From positions 1 to 37,364 of the IMG/VR virus record IMGVR_UViG_3300044638_004252: 37,364 nucleotides of DNA, one strand, 5' to 3'. This DNA is from a virus. The notes beneath the pieces are model-generated. The model was given only the letters and a program-made list of their open reading frames with translations. It did not search any database and was not told the DNA's origin. Of the stretch, positions 15,936 to 24,081 are shown piece by piece (position 1 is the stretch's first letter; the number at the start of each line of letters is the position of its first letter). The translations under genes were made by a program, and so were the position numbers.

Positions 15936-17072
15936 GTGAAGTTAAAAGTAAACATAGACGGGTATATTGGTAAAGAGGGATTTAATCTTTCTAAGCTAAA
16001 ATCTATTATAGAAAACAATAATGAAGCATCTGAAATTCATTTTAATATCAATTCAGAGGGCGGAGATGTATTTGAGGGTTGGGCAATTCACGATTATATT
16101 AAATCAATTTCAAAAGAAAAGAAAGTTACAGCCAAAGTAGAGGGCGTTGTTGCTTCAATTACAACAATAATCTTGGGTGCAATTGATAAAGACAATGTAA
16201 CAGCTTCTAAAAATGCAAGCGGTTATATCCATAACCCAATATGGACACCTAATTCCCCAACACCATTAGAAGCGAAGGAATTAGAACAGCTTTCATCTAG
16301 GCTAAAAGTAGAGCAAGATAAGATTTACAACTTCTATACAAGCTGGTTAACGGCTACTAAAGAGGAAATATTAGCACTAATGGAAAGTGCAGTCAAGCTA
16401 ACAGCCGAAAAGATGCTATCACTTGGAATGATTGGCAGCATTGAAGATAGTATGAGTTTAAATTTTAGAAACGAGTTACCAATTAAAGCACAAATAAACA
16501 TTGAAAACATGAAAGAATTTACACAAGAACAACAGTCATGGTTAGAGAGAAAGTTTTCTAACATCAAAGCCCTATTATTAGGCAGCATTAAGAACATGGT
16601 AGTTAAACTACAAGGTGGCAAAGAGGTATTTGTATTTACCGAAGATGGCGATTTAATGGGTAAGCGAGTAGTAACCGTTGAGAATGGCGAACCTACAGAA
16701 GTAGCACCTGAAAATGGCGAACACGCAACAGAAGATGGCAGAGTAATAGTTGTTGCTGATGGCGTGGTAACAGAAGTAAAAGAAGCAGCAGATGTTGAAG
16801 CAGCTAAGAAAAAAGAAGAAGAGTTAATGAATAAGGTAACAGCCTTAGAAACTCAATTAGCCGAAATGACAGCTAAGTTAACAGAAGCAGAAACATTAAA
16901 AGCACAAGCCGAAACCAATATCATAAACGCACAAAAAGAGTTTGACAACTTCAAAGCGCAATTATTGACAGGCAAAATAGAAGAGTTTCAAGACTTTTCA
17001 AAAGGTGCTGCACCACAAAAAACATTAACAGAAAAAGCATTAGAATTTCGTAACAAACAAAAACAAAAATAG
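15936..17072 (+). CDS. ClpP-like prohead protease fused to scaffold
   Basis: A 378-residue protein that starts with GTG. Residues 1-180 form a ClpP/S14 peptidase: NSEGGDVFEG (39-48), nucleophile Ser74 in VASIT and His99 in YIHNP. Residues about 260-378 form a helical, Lys/Glu/Gln-rich scaffold region (coiled coil). In such fusions the protease cleaves itself and the scaffold to mature the prohead. It lies directly before the capsid gene, with 2 bases between. Confidence 0.85.
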   Translation: MKLKVNIDGYIGKEGFNLSKLKSIIENNNEASEIHFNINSEGGDVFEGWAIHDYIKSISKEKKVTAKVEGVVASITTIILGAIDKDNVTASKNASGYIHNPIWTPNSPTPLEAKELEQLSSRLKVEQDKIYNFYTSWLTATKEEILALMESAVKLTAEKMLSLGMIGSIEDSMSLNFRNELPIKAQINIENMKEFTQEQQSWLERKFSNIKALLLGSIKNMVVKLQGGKEVFVFTEDGDLMGKRVVTVENGEPTEVAPENGEHATEDGRVIVVADGVVTEVKEAADVEAAKKKEEELMNKVTALETQLAEMTAKLTEAETLKAQAETNIINAQKEFDNFKAQLLTGKIEEFQDFSKGAAPQKTLTEKALEFRNKQKQK

Positions 17073-17074
17073 AA

Positions 17075-18088
17075 ATGGCAAATTTAATCGTTAGCGTACC
17101 AACGCAAGAAACCGCAGAATATGACTTATATCTTAAGCCATATTTGAACGACCCGCAAATTCAATCGTTACCGTTTGATTTCATGGTGGGAGCATTTAAA
17201 AACAGAGAATTGTACTTCAACACACAATTAGATAAAATTGCAAGTAAGAAAGTAGCTTGTGGTTGGAACTTTGTGGGTGGTACTAACTTCGCTAAGAAAA
17301 CACTTAGCCCTGTTGAAATTGAAGCAGCAACAGAACAATGTTACATACCGTTAATCAATACCATTTTTGCAGATGGTTTGCCGACAGGTTGGCAGCGTGG
17401 CGAATTAAGCCCAGAGGTTGTTAGCTACATGGCTGATATGCGTGGTTATGCTTTTAACAGAGATATGTTAACCATTGCGTTCTTAGGTGATGAAGCTAGT
17501 TCAAACCCTTACTATGCTATTAAAGATGGTATTTATAAGAAGTTAAAAGCGGGTTCAGTAACTCCATCATTTACTGGTGATGACTTAGTAGTAGATGCAG
17601 GCGCATTAAATGCGACTAACTTGAATGCTACTAATTTCTTTACTACTATGAAAGCGGTTTATGATGCTCAACCACGTTTGTTAAGAAACGTTCCTAAAGC
17701 TAATAAAGCGTGGATATGGACTGAAAGCGTTTATGACTTATACCTTAACTATTTGTATGTAACCACTCAAACAAATGCGGGTGTAATTCAACGTGAAAGC
17801 ATCACTGATGGCTTAGATGCAGCACAGTTCTTAGGTATTCCAATTGTAGTTGTGCCGATTGTAGATGAGAGATTAGAAGAGGACTTTACTCAATCAGGTA
17901 TTACTGAAGACCCTTACAGAGTAATTTTAACAGAACCTTCTAACCATAAGATTTTGATGGATGCAGATGGCATCTTGAAAACTAACTCATGGTATGAGAA
18001 GAAAGACGATAAGTATTACATGGCAGGTTCTTGTTTGTTCGACTACGAATTTGGGTACGGAGCATTAAACGTTATCGCAGGATTTTAA
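17075..18088 (+). CDS. Major capsid protein (HK97-like)
   Basis: A 337-residue protein with no paralogue in the window, placed immediately after the protease/scaffold, as is standard for HK97-fold capsid genes. The C-terminal part (PSNHKILMDADGILKTNSWY ... FGYGALNV) has the features of Bacteroidota phage capsid proteins. Codon use includes more GGT, CGT and AAC than in neighbours, consistent with high expression. It is followed by a G5/C5 hairpin. Confidence 0.8.
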   Translation: MANLIVSVPTQETAEYDLYLKPYLNDPQIQSLPFDFMVGAFKNRELYFNTQLDKIASKKVACGWNFVGGTNFAKKTLSPVEIEAATEQCYIPLINTIFADGLPTGWQRGELSPEVVSYMADMRGYAFNRDMLTIAFLGDEASSNPYYAIKDGIYKKLKAGSVTPSFTGDDLVVDAGALNATNLNATNFFTTMKAVYDAQPRLLRNVPKANKAWIWTESVYDLYLNYLYVTTQTNAGVIQRESITDGLDAAQFLGIPIVVVPIVDERLEEDFTQSGITEDPYRVILTEPSNHKILMDADGILKTNSWYEKKDDKYYMAGSCLFDYEFGYGALNVIAGF

Positions 18089-18094
18089 TTACAA

Positions 18095-18112
18095 GGGGGT
18101 GTAACAGCCCCC
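18095..18112 (+). terminator. G5/C5 hairpin after the capsid gene
   Basis: GGGGG (18095-18099) pairs with CCCCC (18108-18112) over an 8-base loop, 7 bases after the capsid stop. Only an AT-rich tract without a clean T-run follows, so it may act as a partial terminator or mRNA stabiliser. Confidence 0.6.
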
Positions 18113-18128
18113 ATAAATTTTATAAAAC

Positions 18129-18701
18129 ATGGCAACTTGTATTGAATTAATAAGAGGGGTAGACCCTTCATGTGCAGCCTTAAACAAAGTAGGCGGTATA
18201 GATAAAAGAGTATGGATAGGACAACTATCTATGTTAGATGAAGACGCAAAATACACTACCGATGTAAACGGATATGTAGATAGCTTAAATTTAACAGCAG
18301 TTGCTTCTATACCTTATACGCTTAAAAAGTTTATAGGAAAGAAATCTAAGCATTCAACAACGAATGAAGTAGTGCCTGGCGAAAACGTTAATACCGTTAA
18401 CCAATCAACTATCTTGGCTTTGTATTATTCTACCCCAACTGAAAGAGAAGCAATTGAAAGTTTGATTAATGCAGATGACGTATTTGTGGCGGTTCAGGGT
18501 CAGTATGGTGGAATTGAGGTTTACGGCTTAGACTTTGGGTTAAACTGTTCAGCAGGTACAGGCGGACTAGGTGCGTTGTTAAACGACAACACAGCGTTTG
18601 TTGTAACTTTAAGCGGTGAACAATTAGGTTTACCAAAGCAGATGTTAGTTAACGGAACGCTTGCAAATACGATCACTTATTTAAACGGTATTTCTCAATA
18701 A
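18129..18701 (+). CDS. Probable major tail (tube) protein
   Basis: A 190-residue protein with alternating strand patterns (KRVWIGQLSMLD, DVFVAVQGQYGGIEVYGLDFG) and a Gly/Ser-rich C-terminal TLANTITYLNGIS. Size and place after the capsid gene, with a terminator on each side, fit a highly expressed tail tube or decoration protein. The exact family is not recognised. Confidence 0.55.
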   Translation: MATCIELIRGVDPSCAALNKVGGIDKRVWIGQLSMLDEDAKYTTDVNGYVDSLNLTAVASIPYTLKKFIGKKSKHSTTNEVVPGENVNTVNQSTILALYYSTPTEREAIESLINADDVFVAVQGQYGGIEVYGLDFGLNCSAGTGGLGALLNDNTAFVVTLSGEQLGLPKQMLVNGTLANTITYLNGISQ

Positions 18702-18723
18702 GAAAAATTTAGTTAAATTCGTA

Positions 18724-18752
18724 GGGCAATCATAAACGGTTGCCCTTTTTTT
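18724..18752 (+). terminator. Intrinsic terminator
   Basis: GGGCAA (18724-18729) pairs with TTGCCC (18740-18745) and is followed by seven T. The next ATG (18753) comes directly after the T-run, so it could also attenuate the modification cluster. Confidence 0.8.
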
Positions 18753-18962
18753 ATGTACCTAAGTCAAGAACAAAAGAAAGAACTAGCTATTAAGATAAGG
18801 GCTGAAATAAACAACAGAGTATTTAGGGATATACACTCCAACGAATTAAAATCTTGGTACAAACAAATCTTTGCAAAAGACTTTAAAAACAATTGCGGTG
18901 CTTGTGAAATGGAAGCCCATTACGATATACTAAAATTTATTAGACACAATGAAAATGCTTAG
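18753..18962 (+). CDS. Hypothetical small protein
   Basis: A 69-residue protein of unknown family with a Cys pair (NCGACEMEAHYD) near residue 50 and helical N-terminus. Its ATG is immediately after the terminator T-run, which is unusual; it overlaps the following methyltransferase by 14 bases. Expression would need readthrough of the hairpin. Confidence 0.5.
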   Translation: MYLSQEQKKELAIKIRAEINNRVFRDIHSNELKSWYKQIFAKDFKNNCGACEMEAHYDILKFIRHNENA

Positions 18963-19560
18963 TGAAATAGCAGTTAAACACGAAACCGACAAAGGGTTAC
19001 AACATCATGGTTACACTGAAATTTACGACAAATACTTTCGTGAGTTCATAGATAAAGGAATAACGATGTTAGAAATAGGAGTAGGGGGTTATCATTTTAC
19101 CAATAGAGGTGGTGGTAGTTTAAATATGTGGGCTGAATACTTTGATAATGCCCGAATAATTGGAGTTGATTTATACGATAAAAGCGCAATTAAAAAAGAC
19201 GATAGAGTAGAGTTACATAAGTTTAGCCAAGACGATGGCATGGCTTTTTACAATCTCTTTCAGCAAGGTGTGCCAGATATTGTAATTGACGATGCAAGCC
19301 ACATAAACGACTTAACTATACAGACATTTAAGATAGTTTTCCCATATTTAAAAGAAGGTGCAATTTATGTTGTAGAAGATACACATACAAGTTATTGGAA
19401 AGAGAATTTTAGAGGCACAACCGATTTAGAAAGCAAAGAAACTGCAATAGGATTTTTTAGACATCAACTACACAGCCTACAAATAGAAAGCGGAGTAGAA
19501 AACTACTTTGGAATTAAGTCAATACATTTTTACCCTAAACAAATATTTATATTCAAATGA
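18949..19560 (+). CDS. SAM-dependent methyltransferase (MycE/macrocin-type)
   Basis: A 203-residue class I methyltransferase. Motif I LEIGVGGY (41-48), GVDLYDKS (72-79) and IDDASH (113-118) match the family of MycE-like O-methyltransferases that act on sugars of natural products and glycans. Next to two methyl/glycosyl transfer genes, it probably modifies a sugar. Met at 18949 or 18955 are both possible starts. ATGA overlap with the next gene. Confidence 0.75.
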   Translation: MKMLSEIAVKHETDKGLQHHGYTEIYDKYFREFIDKGITMLEIGVGGYHFTNRGGGSLNMWAEYFDNARIIGVDLYDKSAIKKDDRVELHKFSQDDGMAFYNLFQQGVPDIVIDDASHINDLTIQTFKIVFPYLKEGAIYVVEDTHTSYWKENFRGTTDLESKETAIGFFRHQLHSLQIESGVENYFGIKSIHFYPKQIFIFK

Positions 19561-20108
19561 TTTCAGAAACAGGAGTTTGGAGCGAAGAAGAACAACACGC
19601 TCATATTTTTAGCTATAATATTGCAAGGTTTGTGGCTTCACTTATAAAAACAGACCCAATAGATAGAATGATTTACGACATAGGGTGCGGTAATGGTAAA
19701 TACTTACAATACTTTGCCGATGTAACAATTTTAGCATGGGGATTTGATGGTTTTTGCCCTAAAAATTTGTATTCTAACATTAATCAACATGACTTAACCA
19801 CGCCTTTAAAATTAGAATTTTGTGCTAATATTTTGTGCCTTGAAGTTTGGGAACACATACCTGCTGAATATGAGGACGTGTTTGTAGATAACTTAGTGAA
19901 TAATCTTAAAGGATATTTAATTTTATCGGTAGCTGTTGAAGGTCAAGAGGGTTTAGGACACGTTAATTGTAGGAGTAACGAATATGTTATTAATAAGTTA
20001 CAAGAAAAAGGGTTAACCTATTTGCCGGAACTAACTGAACAAATAAGAAAAGAACCCGAACCCTACGTAAGTTATTTTAGAAACACCTTAATGATATTTC
20101 AAAAATGA
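19557..20108 (+). CDS. SAM-dependent methyltransferase
   Basis: A 183-residue class I methyltransferase with motif I YDIGCGNGKYL (40-50) and a later LEVWEHIP segment (about 102-109), typical of small-molecule or glycan methyltransferases of the Methyltransf_11/23 group. The substrate is unknown; the neighbours suggest sugar or glycan. ATGA overlaps on both sides make it part of the cluster operon. Confidence 0.75.
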   Translation: MISETGVWSEEEQHAHIFSYNIARFVASLIKTDPIDRMIYDIGCGNGKYLQYFADVTILAWGFDGFCPKNLYSNINQHDLTTPLKLEFCANILCLEVWEHIPAEYEDVFVDNLVNNLKGYLILSVAVEGQEGLGHVNCRSNEYVINKLQEKGLTYLPELTEQIRKEPEPYVSYFRNTLMIFQK

Positions 20109-21877
20109 TAACATTTAGTAAGTTAGGTAAGCATGGTAACTTAGGTAATCAGTTATTCCAAATTGCCTCATTGATGGGTTTGGGAAAATGGTTTAATCAT
20201 AAAGTCGTTATACCTAAATGGCAGTACCGTGAATACTTTGAAGGCTTGCCCGAACAAATAAACATAACTGGCAAGGTTATTAATGAAGTAAATTATCATT
20301 ATGACCTTAATCAGTTTAAAGAATTATACAATGATGGCAATTATGATATACTAGGGTGGTTGCAAAGTGAAGGATATTTTTATGAAAGATTATTTACACT
20401 AAAAGGCATTCAAAAGAATAATAAAATAGGCATATCGGTAAGGCGTGGAGACTATGTTGACAACCCAAACTATGTGCTTTTAGAAATCAATTACTACTTA
20501 AACGCTTTAATTAAATTAGGAATTGAACGTGAAGTAAATATTTACACCGATGATTTTGAATACTGTAAAATACACTTTGAAGGATTGCCTAATGTAACAT
20601 TTATACAAGGTAGCCCTATTGAACAGCTTATCTCAATGGCTTCATGTCAAGACGTTATAATAGCAAATAGTACGTTTAGTTGGTGGGGCGCATATCTAGG
20701 TAATTGTAACGTGATAAGACCAAATGCTTTGTTTGCGGGTAAATTGTTAGACAACAACGATAAAGACTTTTACCCCGAAAGATGGACAATCCAAGACCAC
20801 AAACAAAAGATTGATTTAAAAGATACCACGTTTATTATTCCTGTAAAATACGACCACCCACATAGGGAAGAAAATTTGCTTTTATGTATTGAGTTCATGC
20901 AAAAGTATTTCGACACCAATATTATCTTGGGTGAAATGGGTTCACATTTTAAATACCTTGAAAATAACGTAAGGCGTGTTGAATTTGATTTAAAATACTT
21001 TCACCGAACTAAGATGCTAAACGAATTGACTTGTTTAGCAGAAACGGACTATGTAATTAATTACGATGCAGATGTATTTGTTTCACCTGTACAGTTGTTT
21101 TTAGCAATTGATAAACTAAGAAAAGGTTCGGACTTTGTATATCCTTACGATGGCAGATTTGCAAGAGTACCACGAACAGAAATCAATACTATTTATAAAT
21201 ACAAAGACGTTGGGCAGCTTAAAAAGGAATATGTAGGCACACGCAAACAAGACTTCTTAAGTGTTGGCGGAGCTATTGCTTATAACAAAAAGTCATTTAT
21301 AGATGCAGGTGGTGAAAACGAAAACTTTATAAGCTACGGTGCAGAAGATTTAGAGCGCAAATACAGATTTGAAACACTAGGCTATAAAGTAGAACGAATA
21401 AAGGGTAAACTATTTCATTTAGACCACTATATTAGCTTAGACAGTTCTAATAGTCACCCACATTTTAAAGCCAATCAAAACGAATGGCAAAAAGTACAGA
21501 AGATGTCCAAAGCAGAACTACAAGAATATATTAGCAATTGGAACAACAGTAAATCAAATCTTAAATTAAACACAAATAAATTAGTTAATTTAGTTAATCA
21601 AAAATCAATCAAAATGTTAAAACCAAATCCACAATATTTCGGAGTTAAAGTAATCGGTGCAAATACAGTCATCACTATTAATAACAAGACCACGCAGCAG
21701 GAATTAGAATATATTGCAAGCCTACCAAAGTATGCACACTTGGTAATTGCGGAAGCAGAAATAAAAAAAAACGAACTGCCAAAATCGGAAACGTTGACAC
21801 CATCTACTATATCAACCTTGACCGAGCAACCGAAAGAAGAGAAGCATTTGAAAAAAACAAGACAGAAAAAAAGCTAG
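20105..21877 (+). CDS. Two-domain glycosyltransferase (GT11 + GT2-like), zero-frame product
   Basis: A 590-residue protein. Residues 1-235 are an alpha-1,2-fucosyltransferase-type GT11 domain: GNLGNQLFQ (11-19), RRGDY (113-117) and NSTFSWWGAYLG (188-199). Residues about 240-450 are a GT-A/galactosyltransferase-like domain with DAD at 321-323 and GAEDLE at 412-417. Residues about 500-555 form a small extra domain (FGVKVIGANTVIT). After the slippery A-run at 21763-21771 the zero frame continues for only 34 residues of low-complexity sequence, whereas the -1 frame enters a GT25 domain. Confidence 0.8.
   Translation: MITFSKLGKHGNLGNQLFQIASLMGLGKWFNHKVVIPKWQYREYFEGLPEQINITGKVINEVNYHYDLNQFKELYNDGNYDILGWLQSEGYFYERLFTLKGIQKNNKIGISVRRGDYVDNPNYVLLEINYYLNALIKLGIEREVNIYTDDFEYCKIHFEGLPNVTFIQGSPIEQLISMASCQDVIIANSTFSWWGAYLGNCNVIRPNALFAGKLLDNNDKDFYPERWTIQDHKQKIDLKDTTFIIPVKYDHPHREENLLLCIEFMQKYFDTNIILGEMGSHFKYLENNVRRVEFDLKYFHRTKMLNELTCLAETDYVINYDADVFVSPVQLFLAIDKLRKGSDFVYPYDGRFARVPRTEINTIYKYKDVGQLKKEYVGTRKQDFLSVGGAIAYNKKSFIDAGGENENFISYGAEDLERKYRFETLGYKVERIKGKLFHLDHYISLDSSNSHPHFKANQNEWQKVQKMSKAELQEYISNWNNSKSNLKLNTNKLVNLVNQKSIKMLKPNPQYFGVKVIGANTVITINNKTTQQELEYIASLPKYAHLVIAEAEIKKNELPKSETLTPSTISTLTEQPKEEKHLKKTRQKKS
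21766..21772 (+). other. Slippery heptamer A AAA AAC (candidate -1 frameshift site)
   Basis: A run of nine A (21763-21771) followed by C gives, in the zero frame, codons AAA AAC preceded by A: the classic -1 slippery heptamer. Slipping back one base moves ribosomes exactly into the reading frame of the GT25 domain, which has no ATG, GTG or TTG start of its own before its conserved N-terminus. A stimulatory stem-loop was not seen. A homopolymer sequencing error would look the same. Confidence 0.6.
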
Positions 21878-22374
21878 TAAGAATTGAAGCTGTTGATGGC
21901 TACGCCTTACCTTATAACAAAATGGGGCAAGGGGGTTTAGGCTGTGTACTTTCTCACATAAAAGTTTTACAGATGGCAAAAAAATTAATGTTGCCATACG
22001 TTCTAATTTTAGAGGACGATGTAGAATTAGTAAAAGACTTTGACAATAAATTACAACTGTGTTTAAATGAGTTGCCCGATAAATGGGATATATTTTATTT
22101 ATCTGGAACACCGGCACGTCCTACTAAATTTTATAGCAAACATCTTAACCGTTCATTCGGACATTGGGGGACGTTTGGCTATTTAGTTAATTCAAGCGTT
22201 TATGATATTATCTTAAATGAGTGGGAAAAATTACAACACACAGCAGATGCAGCATTGATAAAAATAAGTGCTGCAATGAATAACTACGTTGCAGCCAATA
22301 AATTAATTTTACATAGAGATGGTTATTCGTATATTACTAATAGTCATCGTAAAATCAAACATTTATCGGAATGA
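21772..22374 (+). CDS. GT25 glycosyltransferase domain, -1 frame extension
   Basis: In the -1 frame, codons from 21772 give a GT25 (LPS glycosyltransferase) domain. It begins with IYYINLDRATERRE, the family's N-terminal pattern, then GLGCVLSH, LILEDDVE (acidic metal site) and a GTFGYLVN segment. An ATG at 21922 would miss the first 40 conserved residues. With the frameshift, the fused protein is about 756 residues (GT11-GT2-GT25). Its stop overlaps the portal gene by 4 bases. Confidence 0.65.
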   Translation, partial: RTAKIGNVDTIYYINLDRATERREAFEKNKTEKKLVRIEAVDGYALPYNKMGQGGLGCVLSHIKVLQMAKKLMLPYVLILEDDVELVKDFDNKLQLCLNELPDKWDIFYLSGTPARPTKFYSKHLNRSFGHWGTFGYLVNSSVYDIILNEWEKLQHTADAALIKISAAMNNYVAANKLILHRDGYSYITNSHRKIKHLSE

Positions 22375-23558
22375 AATTAATGAGATTTCTAAATAGGTTT
22401 GTCGAAATCGTAAAAGATTTAGGAAGTAAGCCCTATATTTTTTATGGCAAAGACAATTATTTACCAAATAAGTTAGTAAAGTGGGTAAATGAAAGCGGAA
22501 CTGCTAAACTTGCACTCAATAAATACGCTCAATACATAGAAGCAGATGGCTTTGTAGATGAAACCACACAGCAATTTAAGTTTAATGAACATCAAACAGG
22601 CAATCAATTTCTTTATGATGTTAGTATTCAGCAATCATACTTCAAAGGTTTTGCTTTATTTATACAAAGAGATGGATTTAACAAGCCAAAAGCAAAGGTT
22701 TTAGCACTAGATAAATGCAGAAAAGACAAAGATGGTGAGGGAATTTGGTATAATCCTACGTTATTCACCGCTAAATATGAAGAAATTAAATGGAAACGAT
22801 ATCCTATTTACAAAAGAGAAAACACAATACTAACTGCACCCGATGGCGAAATAGCTTATTTCTTTAAAAAAAGTGCTGAAAATCCATACTACCCTATACC
22901 CGATTACTTTGCCGGCATTGAAGACATTATTACAAGTGCCGAACTAAGCAAAATGGATTTAGAAATTACATGGAATGGCTTTTTAACAAGCGGTTCAATG
23001 ACTTTTATCGGCAATCCAAACCAAGTTATTGAAGATGAAACAGGCAAGACTTATAAGCAACACATAGACGAATTATTAAGTGAGTTTACAGGAGCAAAAA
23101 AAGATGGCGATGGGCTAAGTACAAGATTTAGTTTACTTACATTTTTTGCAAACAATAAAGAAGAAGTGCCTATTTATCAACCATTTGATACAAAAGGAAT
23201 TATAGATGCTTCAAACGCTAAGAGGGAGTTGATAGATAGAAACGTATGTAGGTTAATGAAAGTACCACCTGTACTAATTGGATTTAGCGAAGCCACAGTT
23301 TTAGGCAATCAACAAGCATTAAGTAACTCTCAAAAAGAATTAATCAATACCGTTAATTCAGACCAAAGATTTATTACAGAATGTTTAAAAACTATATTCC
23401 CTGAATTAAAATTAGAGATTACACAGTTTCAGCCTGCATTAGTAGCTGACTCTGTGTTAATGAATTACTTAACAGAAGATGAAATAAGGAATATCTATTT
23501 TGGTTTACCACCGAAAGTATTAACTGCATTAAATCAAAACAACAATGTTAGTCAATAA
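22371..23558 (+). CDS. Portal protein
   Basis: A 395-residue protein. The region NVCRLMKVPPVLIGF (about 297-311) and the surrounding pattern (RELIDRNV, NQQALSNSQ) fit phage portal proteins, the dodecameric ring through which DNA is packaged and the tail attaches. It lies some 14 kb from terL, after the capsid and modification genes, which is an unusual order. It overlaps the GT25 stop by 4 bases. Confidence 0.75.
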   Translation: MKLMRFLNRFVEIVKDLGSKPYIFYGKDNYLPNKLVKWVNESGTAKLALNKYAQYIEADGFVDETTQQFKFNEHQTGNQFLYDVSIQQSYFKGFALFIQRDGFNKPKAKVLALDKCRKDKDGEGIWYNPTLFTAKYEEIKWKRYPIYKRENTILTAPDGEIAYFFKKSAENPYYPIPDYFAGIEDIITSAELSKMDLEITWNGFLTSGSMTFIGNPNQVIEDETGKTYKQHIDELLSEFTGAKKDGDGLSTRFSLLTFFANNKEEVPIYQPFDTKGIIDASNAKRELIDRNVCRLMKVPPVLIGFSEATVLGNQQALSNSQKELINTVNSDQRFITECLKTIFPELKLEITQFQPALVADSVLMNYLTEDEIRNIYFGLPPKVLTALNQNNNVSQ

Positions 23559-24081
23559 GCAAGATTTAGTTGATAAATGTCAATTCAGCAATAATATAGA
23601 GGATAGGTTAGTAAATCCAATTATAACCGATACCGAACAACTGCAAATTGAGCCTGTATTAAATGAAGATATGTACACCAATCTTCAAGCCATTGTTGGC
23701 GGTAGCGGTAACTTTCCCGAATTAGAAACATTTTTTGAAAATTATATTAAACAATGGATATGTTTTATTACTTGTTATCAGTTTTATTCAGTTCATGGTA
23801 TTAACGTAACACAATATGGTTTAAGGGTAATGAATGAAGATACAAGCGTACCGGTAGACCCAACAGACAGAGCAGCGTTCATGCAACATTACAAGAACAA
23901 CGGACAAGCCTATTTATTGAGAATGAATAAAGCACTTGACAAAGCAAATTATACTTTTGATGGCATAAAATACGAAAACCCTTGTGCTAAGAAAAACGGC
24001 AATAACTTAATAGTGGGTAGGGTAGGTGCTAAACGTACTAGATATTTTTACGAGGAAAGAGATTACAGACATGACTTATAA
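23545..24081 (+). CDS. Head-tail adaptor-like protein (DUF6712-like)
   Basis: A 178-residue helical protein directly after the portal gene with N-terminal KQDLVDKCQFS and an LQIEPVLNEDMYTNL segment, resembling DUF6712 proteins found after portals in Bacteroidota phages. Probably the connector ring below the portal. It overlaps both neighbours. Confidence 0.6.
   Translation: MLVNKQDLVDKCQFSNNIEDRLVNPIITDTEQLQIEPVLNEDMYTNLQAIVGGSGNFPELETFFENYIKQWICFITCYQFYSVHGINVTQYGLRVMNEDTSVPVDPTDRAAFMQHYKNNGQAYLLRMNKALDKANYTFDGIKYENPCAKKNGNNLIVGRVGAKRTRYFYEERDYRHDL

Noticed and set aside
15887-16018. N-terminal extension of the reverse regulator-like gene into the protease gene
   Set aside because: It would overlap the protease N-terminus, whose ClpP pattern is clear; Met at 15886 gives a compact protein instead.
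21922-22374. GT25 as a separate gene starting at ATG 21922
   Set aside because: That start would remove the conserved INLDR-type N-terminus that is encoded in the same frame upstream; the frameshift fusion explains it better.
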